Translations under genes and position numbers: made by a program
NCBI GenBank assembly: GCA_030146605.1
Contig: JASLBO010000106.1
Span: 1 to 17,566 of the forward strand
DNA from: Sphingomonas sp.
GTDB taxonomy: Bacteria > Pseudomonadota > Alphaproteobacteria > Sphingomonadales > Sphingomonadaceae
DNA: 17,566 nucleotides
Reading direction: 5' to 3'
Notes under the pieces: generated by a model
Database searches by the model: none
What the model was told of the DNA's origin: nothing
Seen by the model: the letters and a program-made list of their open reading frames with translations, nothing else
In this document: positions 1-8,587 of the stretch, in pieces
Layout: each line of letters opens with the position of its first letter
Position numbering within the stretch: position 1 is the stretch's first letter

Positions 1-1043
1 CTCGCGCCGGGCTCAAGACCCGATTCGTCGGGAACGAGCAGCAGTCCGGCCGGGGAGTCGGTCAGATCGGCGATCGCCTTGACGATGCGTGCATCGAGCG
101 GCGCCGCGCCATCGGGAGCACCCAGCGTGTCGGTGAAGCGCAGCCACTCGGCGCGATAGTCATAGCGGTGCCGGAAGAAGTGTTTGGCCAGCTTGACCTT
201 GGTCCAGGCGCGCAGCCAGCCATTCGAGACGAGGGTAAGGATCGCGGCGGTCGATCCCAGCACGAACGCTGTCTGAAATACCCGCGCGCTGCTCCCGCCG
301 ACCGTCGCGAGCGCGCTGGTGGCGAGTGCCAGCAGCGCGAAATAGGCGCCGATCGCGACTAGCGACAAAGACTGATAGGCGACTGCGCGCGAGACCTGGA
401 CGTTGAGCTCGCCCTTGCGCTGGAGTGCGGTGACCATTGCCAGCGCTATCGCAATGGTCGCCACGCCACGTGCCGCGATCGATTGTGGATGCGGCTGAGC
501 GCCGAGATATTCGGTGCAAAACAAGGCGAAATCAGCGAACCAAAGCCCGGCTACCGCCGCCACGATCCAGCGCAGGCCGCTGCCTGCCACGGGGTTGAGC
601 GCAGAATGGAGCGCCTGCATCAGCACCAGTGCCGCGACCGCGACGAGCATGCGAAGCAACAATGCTGCGCTCTCGATCGGCTCGACCGCCTCGGGTCTCC
701 CGACAGTCGCGGTGACGTGGAGCACCAGCGCGCCAATGCTGACGAGCGCGACGACGCCGTAGACAGTGCCGAGCGCCAGCGGCGGCCGCACGTTCGCATC
801 GCGTCGGTGCAACGTGACCATGAAGCCCAGCCAGCCGAGATTGCGCAGCGTCTCGAAGATGCGCGTCGCGATCTCGCCTGCACCAATCCCTGCGACTGCC
901 AGCGCCCAGAGCGCGGTCACCGCCAGCGCTGCCGCCAGCGGACGGCGGGGCAGCCCACTCGGAGCGCGTATGGTCCAAAGCGTGAGGCCGCCGAAAAGCA
1001 GCGCGGCCAAGGCGTGGCTCCACAGGATCAGCGTCGCCGTCAT
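1..1043 (-). CDS. prsK: PrsK-type PEP-CTERM system histidine kinase, N-terminal part (truncated by window edge)
   Basis: The first 347 codons of a membrane sensor kinase are visible; the rest, including the catalytic kinase domain, lies beyond the left edge. Translation gives a run of hydrophobic membrane segments from about residue 5 to 290, starting MTATLILWSHALAALLFGG. A conserved juxtamembrane stretch follows (KVKLAKHFFRHRYDYRAEWL, around residue 300), which I recognise from PrsK proteins, then what looks like the start of a GAF-like domain. PrsK pairs with the response regulator PrsR in exosortase A (XrtA) exopolysaccharide loci and is thought to act with sigma-54. The ATG overlaps the upstream glycosyltransferase stop (TGATG), with a GAGGG Shine-Dalgarno inside that gene's last codons, so the two are translationally coupled. 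Family assignment is by recognition and context; the kinase part itself is not seen. Confidence 0.85.
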   Translation of the reverse strand, partial: MTATLILWSHALAALLFGGLTLWTIRAPSGLPRRPLAAALAVTALWALAVAGIGAGEIATRIFETLRNLGWLGFMVTLHRRDANVRPPLALGTVYGVVALVSIGALVLHVTATVGRPEAVEPIESAALLLRMLVAVAALVLMQALHSALNPVAGSGLRWIVAAVAGLWFADFALFCTEYLGAQPHPQSIAARGVATIAIALAMVTALQRKGELNVQVSRAVAYQSLSLVAIGAYFALLALATSALATVGGSSARVFQTAFVLGSTAAILTLVSNGWLRAWTKVKLAKHFFRHRYDYRAEWLRFTDTLGAPDGAAPLDARIVKAIADLTDSPAGLLLVPDESGLEPGA

Positions 1044-2431
1044 CAACGCGCACCCTCGGGGAACAGGACGACGCGGATCGTCTGGAGCAGGATCAGCAGG
1101 TCGAGGAAGGGCGAATAATTTTTGGCGTAGAACAGGTCGTATTCGAGTTTCTGGCGGCTATCCTCGATCGAGGCGCCATAAGGGTAATTGATCTGCGCCC
1201 AACCGGTGATGCCGGGCTTTACCATGTGGCGCTCGGCATAATAAGGCAGCTTCTGCTCGAGATCCTCGACGAACTGGGGGCGCTCGGGACGCGGTCCGAC
1301 AAAGCTCATCTCGCCCTTGAGCACGCTCCAGCATTGCGGCAGTTCGTCCACGCGCAGCTTGCGGATTATCCGGCCGATGCGGGTGATGCGCGGATCGTCC
1401 TTCTCGGCCCAGACTGCCTTGCCGCCGATTTCGGCATCCTCGCGCATCGAGCGTAGTTTGATGACATCGAAGCCGACGCCGTAGAGGCCGACGCGGCGCT
1501 GGCGGTAGAATGCAGGGCCCTTGCTCTCGAAGCGGATCCCGATCGCAGTGACCAGTATGAGCGGGAGCGTCACGACCAGCAGGATCGAGCTTGCGGCGAT
1601 GTCGAACAGCCGCTTGAACGCGCTTGAGACCATACGGCCCGACGAGAAACCGTCGGAGAAGATCAGCCAGCTCGGATTGACGCTGTCGAGATCCACGCGT
1701 CCGGTCTCGCGCTCAAGGAAAGTCGACGTGTCGTTGACATGAACGCCGGTGGTCTTGATCCGCAGCAGATCCTTGAGCGGCAGCGCGTTGCGGCGCTCTT
1801 CGAGCGCGAGCACGACTTCGCTGGCGTTGAGCAGCTCGACGTGGTCGGCGAGATTGTAGATCGCGTCGCGCGCAATCGCTTCGGGGATTACGCGGTTGGC
1901 TTCGCTCATCGCGACATAGCCGACCACTGCGAAGCCGGCGCCGGGCGCCTTGGAGAGCGTCTTCAACCGGGCGGCGCGCGGGCCGGCGCCGAGCACGACG
2001 ATGCGCCGCTTGAAAGCCTGGCTCCCGAGCGTCTTGCCGAGCAAGATCCGCAGGAAGATCAATAGCACGACCGACGTGCCCATCGCGTAGAGCAGGTTCG
2101 AGCGCCAGAAACTGATCTCAGGGATCAGGAAATAGAGCACGCTGAGCCCGATCACACCGAGCGAGATCGCGACAATCAGCCGCGCGGTGGCGTAGCGTAG
2201 GGATTGTAGCGCATCGGCGCCGTAGACGCCTACGGCAATCATCGCCACTTCGATGAAAGCCGTGTAGCTGAGCAATTGCGGCGCGCGCTCGGCGATCGGG
2301 GATGCGCCCATACCCAGCTGATGCGCGCGCAGGATCCACCCCAGCTCGCCTGCCACCAGCAGCAGGACAAGATCGAGCAGGCCGAGCAGCAGCACGGCAT
2401 TCGGCACGTAATGCTTGAACAGGCGGATCAT
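1043..2431 (-). CDS. XrtA/PEP-CTERM-associated undecaprenyl-phosphate sugar transferase (TIGR03013 type)
   Basis: A 462-residue membrane glycosyltransferase of the polyprenyl-phosphate hexose-1-phosphate transferase family, which starts exopolysaccharide repeat units by loading a sugar phosphate on undecaprenyl phosphate at the inner membrane. About four membrane segments lie within residues 10-132. A nucleotide-binding-like region (RRIVVLGAGPRA, 142-153) comes next, then a fifth hydrophobic segment (275-300). The catalytic bacterial sugar transferase domain shows KRLFDI (273-278), FYRQRRVGL (308-316), KLRSMRED (325-332), DELPQ (362-366), SFVGPRPERP (376-385) and VKPGITGWAQI (404-414). The frame is open upstream to 2539, but family members start MIR.F.HYVP, which places the start at 2431 even though no good Shine-Dalgarno is visible. 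It is coupled to prsK downstream. The first sugar transferred cannot be told from sequence. Confidence 0.92.
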   Translation of the reverse strand: MIRLFKHYVPNAVLLLGLLDLVLLLVAGELGWILRAHQLGMGASPIAERAPQLLSYTAFIEVAMIAVGVYGADALQSLRYATARLIVAISLGVIGLSVLYFLIPEISFWRSNLLYAMGTSVVLLIFLRILLGKTLGSQAFKRRIVVLGAGPRAARLKTLSKAPGAGFAVVGYVAMSEANRVIPEAIARDAIYNLADHVELLNASEVVLALEERRNALPLKDLLRIKTTGVHVNDTSTFLERETGRVDLDSVNPSWLIFSDGFSSGRMVSSAFKRLFDIAASSILLVVTLPLILVTAIGIRFESKGPAFYRQRRVGLYGVGFDVIKLRSMREDAEIGGKAVWAEKDDPRITRIGRIIRKLRVDELPQCWSVLKGEMSFVGPRPERPQFVEDLEQKLPYYAERHMVKPGITGWAQINYPYGASIEDSRQKLEYDLFYAKNYSPFLDLLILLQTIRVVLFPEGAR

Positions 2432-2484
2432 GGCCGCCGCAGGACTAAAGGCTAAGTGTAAACAAATCCGACACGCATCGGCCG

Positions 2485-2500
2485 TGCAACGAAGATACCG
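2485..2500 (-). promoter_or_regulatory. Candidate sigma-54 promoter upstream of the glycosyltransferase
   Basis: Read on the minus strand, this site has GG, ten bases, then GC within TTGCA: the sigma-54 spacing with a good -12 (TTGCA) but a degenerate -24 (CGGTAT against TGGCAC). The predicted transcript would begin roughly 43 bases before the ATG at 2431. PrsK/PrsR systems are linked to RpoN, which makes the position suggestive. One degenerate match in a 167-base gap could arise by chance. Confidence 0.3.
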
Positions 2501-2542
2501 CGGCCGGGGCGACCCGACGCAACCGTTTCGCCTCCACATCGT

Positions 2543-2570
2543 TTCAAACCGCCGGGCAACTACCTATATT
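2543..2570 (+). promoter_or_regulatory. Candidate sigma-70-type promoter of the mannose-1-phosphate guanylyltransferase
   Basis: A TTCAAA (-35-like, 2543-2548) and TATATT (-10-like, 2565-2570) are separated by 16 bases, in a gap otherwise rich in GC. Transcription would start near 2577, leaving a leader of about 22 bases that still includes the AGGGAG ribosome site at 2584-2589. Confidence 0.4.
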
Positions 2571-2598
2571 CCAAGCCTGATGCAGGGAGCCGTTCGTC

Positions 2599-3654
2599 AT
2601 GCCGGAAGCGAAGCCGATCATTCCCGTCATCCTCTCGGGAGGATCGGGGACTCGGCTGTGGCCATTGTCGCGCCCCGAGCAGCCCAAACAGCTGCTGCCG
2701 CTGACCGCCAAGGAGACGATGCTGCAGCTGACCGCGCTGCGCACCGCGGACGAGCGCTTCGCCAGACCGATCGTGGTCGCGAACGCACTTCATGCCGAGC
2801 AGGTGAAAGCACAACTGATCGAATCGGGGATCGATGTGCAGGCGCTGCTGCTTGAGCCGATCGGGCGTAACACTGCGCCCGCAATCGCGCTGGCTGCGCT
2901 CGCCGCGGGGGGCGGCAGCGATCCGATCCTTGTAATGCCGTCGGATCATGTGATTGCGGATGTCGATGCTTTCCACGCGGCGATCCAGGCCGCGCTCCCG
3001 CTCGTTCAGGAAGGATGGCTGGTCACCTTCGGGATCACGCCGGATACGGCCGAGACTGGCTATGGCTGGATCAAGGTCGGCGAACAGCTCGCCGATCGCG
3101 TCTACCGCGTCGATCGCTTTGTCGAGAAGCCCGCCCGGGACAAGGCGGAGGCGATGCTCGCCGCCGGCGACCATGCGTGGAATGGCGGCATCTTCCTGTT
3201 CCGCGCCGACATGTATCTGGGCGCATTGAGCGTCTATGCCCCCGCGATGCTGGTGGCGACGCAGCAGGCGATGGATCAGGCTCAGCGCGAGGGCACGCGC
3301 ATTTGGCCCGAAGCCGAAGCCTTCGCCCGTTCCCCGTCCGACTCGATCGACTATGCGGTGATGGAGAAAGCCCCGCGGGTGGCGGTCGTTCCCGTGGCGA
3401 TGGGTTGGAGCGACGTGGGCAGTTGGGACGCGCTGCACGCGATCAGCGAAGCCGATAGCGATGGCAATGTACACCGCGGCGAAGTGATTGCGATCGAGAC
3501 CACCAACTGCCTGGTGCGCAGCGAACCCGGCAAGCGCGTGGCACTGGTCGGAGTCAGCGATTTGATCGTGGTGGCAGCAGGCGACGACGTGATCGTACTC
3601 CCGCGGGGACGAAGCCAGGAAGTCAGGAAGATCGTGGAAGCGATGAAGCGGTGA
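2599..3654 (+). CDS. manC: Mannose-1-phosphate guanylyltransferase (GDP-mannose pyrophosphorylase), single-domain
   Basis: A cytoplasmic nucleotidyltransferase making GDP-mannose from GTP and mannose 1-phosphate, the activated sugar for exopolysaccharide. The signature GGSGTRLWPLSR is at residues 14-25, with a basic EQPKQLLPL just after. The nucleotide-binding LVMPSDHVI is at 111-119, FVEKP at 174-178, WNGGIFLF at 194-201 and GWSDVGSWDAL at 269-279, the last typical of the mannose rather than glucose enzymes. The protein ends at 351 residues, so it lacks the type II phosphomannose isomerase cupin found in the roughly 470-480-residue bifunctional enzymes; isomerase activity must come from elsewhere. 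The ATG follows AGGGAG by nine bases. It is transcribed away from the prsK/glycosyltransferase pair, sharing a 167-base regulatory gap, which fits a supply role for that locus. Confidence 0.93.
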   Translation: MPEAKPIIPVILSGGSGTRLWPLSRPEQPKQLLPLTAKETMLQLTALRTADERFARPIVVANALHAEQVKAQLIESGIDVQALLLEPIGRNTAPAIALAALAAGGGSDPILVMPSDHVIADVDAFHAAIQAALPLVQEGWLVTFGITPDTAETGYGWIKVGEQLADRVYRVDRFVEKPARDKAEAMLAAGDHAWNGGIFLFRADMYLGALSVYAPAMLVATQQAMDQAQREGTRIWPEAEAFARSPSDSIDYAVMEKAPRVAVVPVAMGWSDVGSWDALHAISEADSDGNVHRGEVIAIETTNCLVRSEPGKRVALVGVSDLIVVAAGDDVIVLPRGRSQEVRKIVEAMKR

Positions 3655-3658
3655 TACG

Positions 3659-3692
3659 CGGGCGGGTGGGGCACAAGGCCGTTACCCGCCCG
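3659..3692. terminator. Stem-loop between convergent manC and the M3 peptidase gene
   Basis: A perfect 9-bp stem (CGGGCGGGT at 3659-3667 with ACCCGCCCG at 3684-3692) has a 16-base loop, five bases after the manC stop. Only ATTTG follows on the plus strand, so the U-tract is poor; it may act as a weak terminator for manC or simply as a shared structure between convergent genes. Confidence 0.45.
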
Positions 3693-3721
3693 ATTTGCAT
3701 GTCGGCGCGGCGACCACCCCA

Positions 3722-5463
3722 TCAGATGAGGAGCGCCTCCGCCTGATCGAGCGTGTCCCTGAAGGTCGCGAACAGCGCCTGATAGGGCGCCGGCGATGCC
3801 ATATACCTCGCGGCGGCAATGCAGGTGGCGTACTGATACACGTAGAAGCTGTTGTAGAAGTGCGGGATGAACGCCCATTCATTCCCATAGGCCGGATCGA
3901 GATCCATTTTCGCGTCATGATAGCGCTTCAGCAGATCGAAATAGACCTCGGTGAACTTCCGTCCCGACAGACCCTCGCCCGCCTCGGCGAGATCGTGCGC
4001 TTTCAGTTCGAACTCGGCAAACATCGTCTGGCGGTAGAAAGTGCCGCGGAAATTCTCCATCTGCTGGCCAAGATAGAAGAGCTTCTCTTCCCTGCTTCTT
4101 GCGTTCTTGAGCATATGGGCGACGAGCAATTGCTCGTTTAGCGCGGAAGCGATCTCCGCGAGGAAGATCGGGTAATCGGCCTTCTCATAGGCTGTGCCGC
4201 ATTGGCGAGCAGCGAGTGAAGAGCATGGCCCCATTCGTGGGCATAGGTGCTCAGCCCGTCATATTTCTCCGACGGTTGAGCAAGATACGGATGCACTTCA
4301 TATGCGCCGGGGTTCATATAGGCACCGGGACGCTTGCCCGGACGGGGCCACGGATCCATCCATTTCGCCGAAGTCGCTCGGGCAATGCGCGTCTGGTAAT
4401 CAGGGTCGAGGGGTTTGACTGCCTCGAGCGTTAGCGTGCGCATCTGGTCCAGGCTGAAGGGGCGGTCGAGCGACACCAAAGGCGGATAGATGTCGTAATA
4501 AGCGATGTCTGGCAGTTCGAGCATCCGCCGGCGCAGGTCGAAACAACGATGTAGCTGAGGCAGGCCTTTGTTCGCCTCGGCCACGAGCGTTCGATACACG
4601 GCTTCGGGGACGTTGTTGCCGGAGAGCGGGGCCGCCAGCGAAGTCGGATAGTTCCGCGCCTTGGCATAGAAGATGTCGCTCTTGACCTTGGCGTTGTAGG
4701 TCGCGCCGAACGAGTTCTGGAACTTGCCGTGCGCGGTCCAAAAGGCGTCGAACACCGCCTTGCGGTCGGTGCGGTTGGGCGCGTCGCGGTTGAGCGTATA
4801 GCCTTGGCTGTCCAGCCGGATTTCCTTGCCGTCGGACAGCCGGATCGTCGGCCACGGGATGTCGGACGAGCGGAGCTGGCCCGCAATCTCGCCCGGGGCC
4901 CGGAGCGGTGCGCCCGCTAGGATCGCTTCGCCCTCCGGTGAGAGCGTATGCCCGGACTGATGGACGATGTTGGCGGGGTAGAAGTCGAAGCGGGTCTTGA
5001 GAGTTGGACTGGCCGCGATGAAGCGGTCGATCTTCGGCTGCCCGACCGCCAGGATCTCCGGTGAGAACCAGGCGGTTGCCTCCCCGGATGCAGTGTAGAG
5101 GTCGATCGCCTGCGCCTGCTTCTCCTGATAGGCCGCGATGCGGACGTCTTCGTCGGCCTTCAGGCTCACATAGGTGTAGATGCGCCCGATCGTCTTGCCG
5201 AGATCGGACTGGAGGATCAGCGCTTCGGCCAGTGTCTCCGCGCTCTCGCCGAGCCGTCCCCTATACTTTGCGATTGCCGGGAGCGCCTCCAGGGCGCGCT
5301 TGCGAGCCTCGTCCCATGCATCATCGCCGGGATAGATCTCGGTCAGATCCCATGCGGCGACGCCGGCCTGGGCAGTGCCTTGCGCCCAGCCCGGAGCCGA
5401 CAGAACGAGAGTCGCAAGCGCGCCGGCAGCCAGCGCTTCGCGGCGGGAGAGTTTGGTCAACAC
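3722..5463 (-). pseudogene. pepF: Oligoendopeptidase F-like M3B metallopeptidase, frameshifted
   Basis: This would be an exported zinc oligopeptidase of about 580 codons. It begins with a twin-arginine-like signal (SRREALAAGALATLVLSAPG, ending at WAQ), followed by a PepF N-terminal domain and the zinc motif HEWGH (about residues 409-413). Directly after NAAQP the frame breaks: CAGCCTATGAG (4184-4194 on the complement) lacks one base of a proline codon. The conserved continuation, YEKADYPIFLAEIASALNEQ with the third zinc ligand Glu, is in the next frame down to 3722. Unrepaired, the product ends soon after HEWGH and cannot form the full zinc site. The C-terminus also passes from YQYATCIAAAR directly to YMASPAPYQALF near 3805, where I expect some 35-40 more residues. 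The start is probably TTG 5460 or GTG 5463, behind GGGGGAG. Either a decaying gene or, for the frameshift alone, a sequence error. Confidence 0.85.
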
Positions 5464-5556
5464 GGCTCCCCCGAAGAGCGCGTCGACGGGCTCGACGCAT
5501 GGTTGGAGGCCGGCAATCTGTCGCGCTTTTTCCAGCAAGGGAAGCGCTTTGTTGCT

Positions 5557-5781
5557 CTAGGGGTCCAACACACCGGGTCCCCGAGCGGCGCGACGTGCGT
5601 CGCGATACTCGGCGCGCGAGATGACTACCCAGTTGCGCTTGGCGCGACGGCGCATGGGCGTCCCGCAGAAGCGGCACTTGCTGACGAACCGCTCGTCGGC
5701 TCCAGCTCGCTCGATATGTTTTTCCGAGCGATCATGCTTTCCAAAGAAGCAGCGAAATCGTCCGGCAACCCAATTGAACAC
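5557..5781 (-). CDS. Small cysteine-containing hypothetical protein (possible zinc ribbon)
   Basis: A 74-residue basic protein with no known function that I can name. It has a CRFCG pair (Cys36, Cys39) followed by a strongly basic stretch (PMRRRAKRNW), plus Cys11, His16 and His22, which could complete a zinc site. The start is GTG 5781, preceded by AGAGGT at a spacing of about nine bases, which supports it as a real gene; there is no ATG. It resembles short conserved sphingomonad proteins of the form CxxCGxPMRR.AKRxW that I recall without a function. It sits between the groEL terminator and the broken peptidase gene, 97 bases before the latter's start, on the same strand. Confidence 0.7.
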   Translation of the reverse strand: MFNWVAGRFRCFFGKHDRSEKHIERAGADERFVSKCRFCGTPMRRRAKRNWVVISRAEYRDARRAARGPGVLDP

Positions 5782-5874
5782 CTGTGCACACCTCTACTCG
5801 ATACACCGCCCGCGTTCCCCAATCCCGCTCCTGAGGTCAAGCCAGCGGGGCGCGTTCGTCGCAAAGTTTGTTGC

Positions 5875-5908
5875 AAAAATGCAAAAGGGCCGGGTTTCCC
5901 CGGCCCTT
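5875..5908 (-). terminator. Rho-independent terminator of groEL
   Basis: On the minus strand, 22 bases after the groEL stop, there is a perfect 10-bp GC-rich stem (5899-5908 with 5885-5894) closed by a GAAA tetraloop. It is followed by TTTT, GCA and TTTTT. The stem AAGGGCCGGG with a stable GNRA loop and a T-tract is a textbook intrinsic terminator. Confidence 0.9.
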
Positions 5909-5930
5909 CGCATGTCGACTGAGCGAGGAC

Positions 5931-7959
<2,029 letters not shown>

Positions 7960-7992
7960 TGCGCTGCGATCCTCTACTTGGTTGAACAGGGT

Positions 7993-8019
7993 TTAGCACT
8001 CACTTGGCGCGAGTGCTAA
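7993..8019 (-). promoter_or_regulatory. CIRCE operator (HrcA binding site) of groESL
   Basis: An exact consensus inverted repeat: TTAGCACTC (7993-8001), nine bases, GAGTGCTAA (8011-8019). CIRCE is the operator bound by the heat-shock repressor HrcA. Here it lies in the groES leader, just after the predicted transcription start. No hrcA gene is in the window. Confidence 0.97.
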
Positions 8020-8027
8020 CGAAGCGG

Positions 8028-8056
8028 GATATGCGCAGGCGAAGGGGATTCGTCAA
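8028..8056 (-). promoter_or_regulatory. Promoter of groESL
   Basis: On the minus strand TTGACG (complement of 8051-8056) and CATATC (complement of 8028-8033) are 17 bases apart, giving a start near 8021, right at CIRCE. The -35 is a 5/6 match to the vegetative consensus; the -10 is weaker. An overlapping sigma-32 promoter, usual for alphaproteobacterial groESL, cannot be separated by eye. Confidence 0.7.
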
Positions 8057-8096
8057 CCGGTTCGGCTGCGAAATCTTTGGTGGAGCGCCGCTTTAG

Positions 8097-8561
8097 TCAG
8101 CCGCGCGTGGCGAGCAGACGCTGGATCGCGGCGGCGACGCTGGGGAAGGTCTCGTTGACATCGCTTGATACCTTATCGCGAAGCACCGGCTGGGAGCCGT
8201 CGAGGTTCACCGTAAACAGGTCGATGTCGGTTTCGCCGAGCACCAGATACCCCTCGTGCCCCGGACCCTCGCGCCACAGCCGATTAGCGGCGACGAGGCC
8301 TTGCCAGAAGCCCGCAGGGCCGGGGTTCGCCTCGCTCTGCCAGCTGCCGTAGAGCACGAGTCCGTCGAAATCCACGCCGTCCGATCGGCGCAGCAGCGCG
8401 GCATAATCGTCAGGCAAGGTCGCGCCGAATTCGCGCTGGAGCGCTGCGCGCAAAGCCGCGATCCGGCTCTCGTCGGCGCCCGCCTGGACGATCTCGCCGA
8501 CCGCCACCTGCGCGTCGCGCGCCGCCACTATCACTGCGTCCATGCCATCATCTCCGGCCAT
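8097..8561 (-). CDS. SUKH-type (SMI1/KNR4 superfamily, YrhA-like) immunity protein
   Basis: A 154-residue acidic cytoplasmic protein. The SUKH hallmarks are LPDDYAALLRRSDGVDFDGLVLYG (49-72, helix then the G..F-type strand), the central YLVLGETDIDLFTVNL (105-120), and the C-terminal FPSVAAAIQRLLA (139-151). YrhA/SUKH_5-like proteins read similarly around LG.TD.D.FT.N. SUKH proteins are known immunity proteins that bind nuclease toxins, and this gene follows an HNH toxin gene by 26 bases on the same strand, so I infer it neutralises that toxin. The start may be ATG 8561 (GGGAAG ten bases upstream) or, better by Shine-Dalgarno (GGAG eight bases upstream), ATG 8543. It ends 41 bases before the groESL -35 with no evident terminator. 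Confidence 0.85.
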   Translation of the reverse strand: MAGDDGMDAVIVAARDAQVAVGEIVQAGADESRIAALRAALQREFGATLPDDYAALLRRSDGVDFDGLVLYGSWQSEANPGPAGFWQGLVAANRLWREGPGHEGYLVLGETDIDLFTVNLDGSQPVLRDKVSSDVNETFPSVAAAIQRLLATRG

Positions 8562-8587
8562 CAGCGTTCAGCTTCCCGTGCGATCCC

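Noticed and set aside
2432..2539. A 36-residue N-terminal extension of the glycosyltransferase.
   Set aside because: It is Arg/Cys-rich, and the family begins at MIRLFKHYVP.
2560..3474. A 304-codon minus-strand open frame opposite manC.
   Set aside because: It is a shadow of a clearly recognised guanylyltransferase.
4184..4196. Programmed ribosomal frameshifting in the peptidase gene.
   Set aside because: There is no slippery heptamer or following pseudoknot, and M3B peptidases are not known to use recoding.
5464..5538. An ATG start at 5538 for the M3 peptidase gene.
   Set aside because: It would put 25 residues before the twin-arginine signal; GGGGGAG just before GTG/TTG 5463/5460 points to the later start.
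5808..5840. A TTGACC (complement of 5835-5840) as -35 for the small CxxC protein gene.
   Set aside because: No acceptable -10 lies at 16-18 bases.
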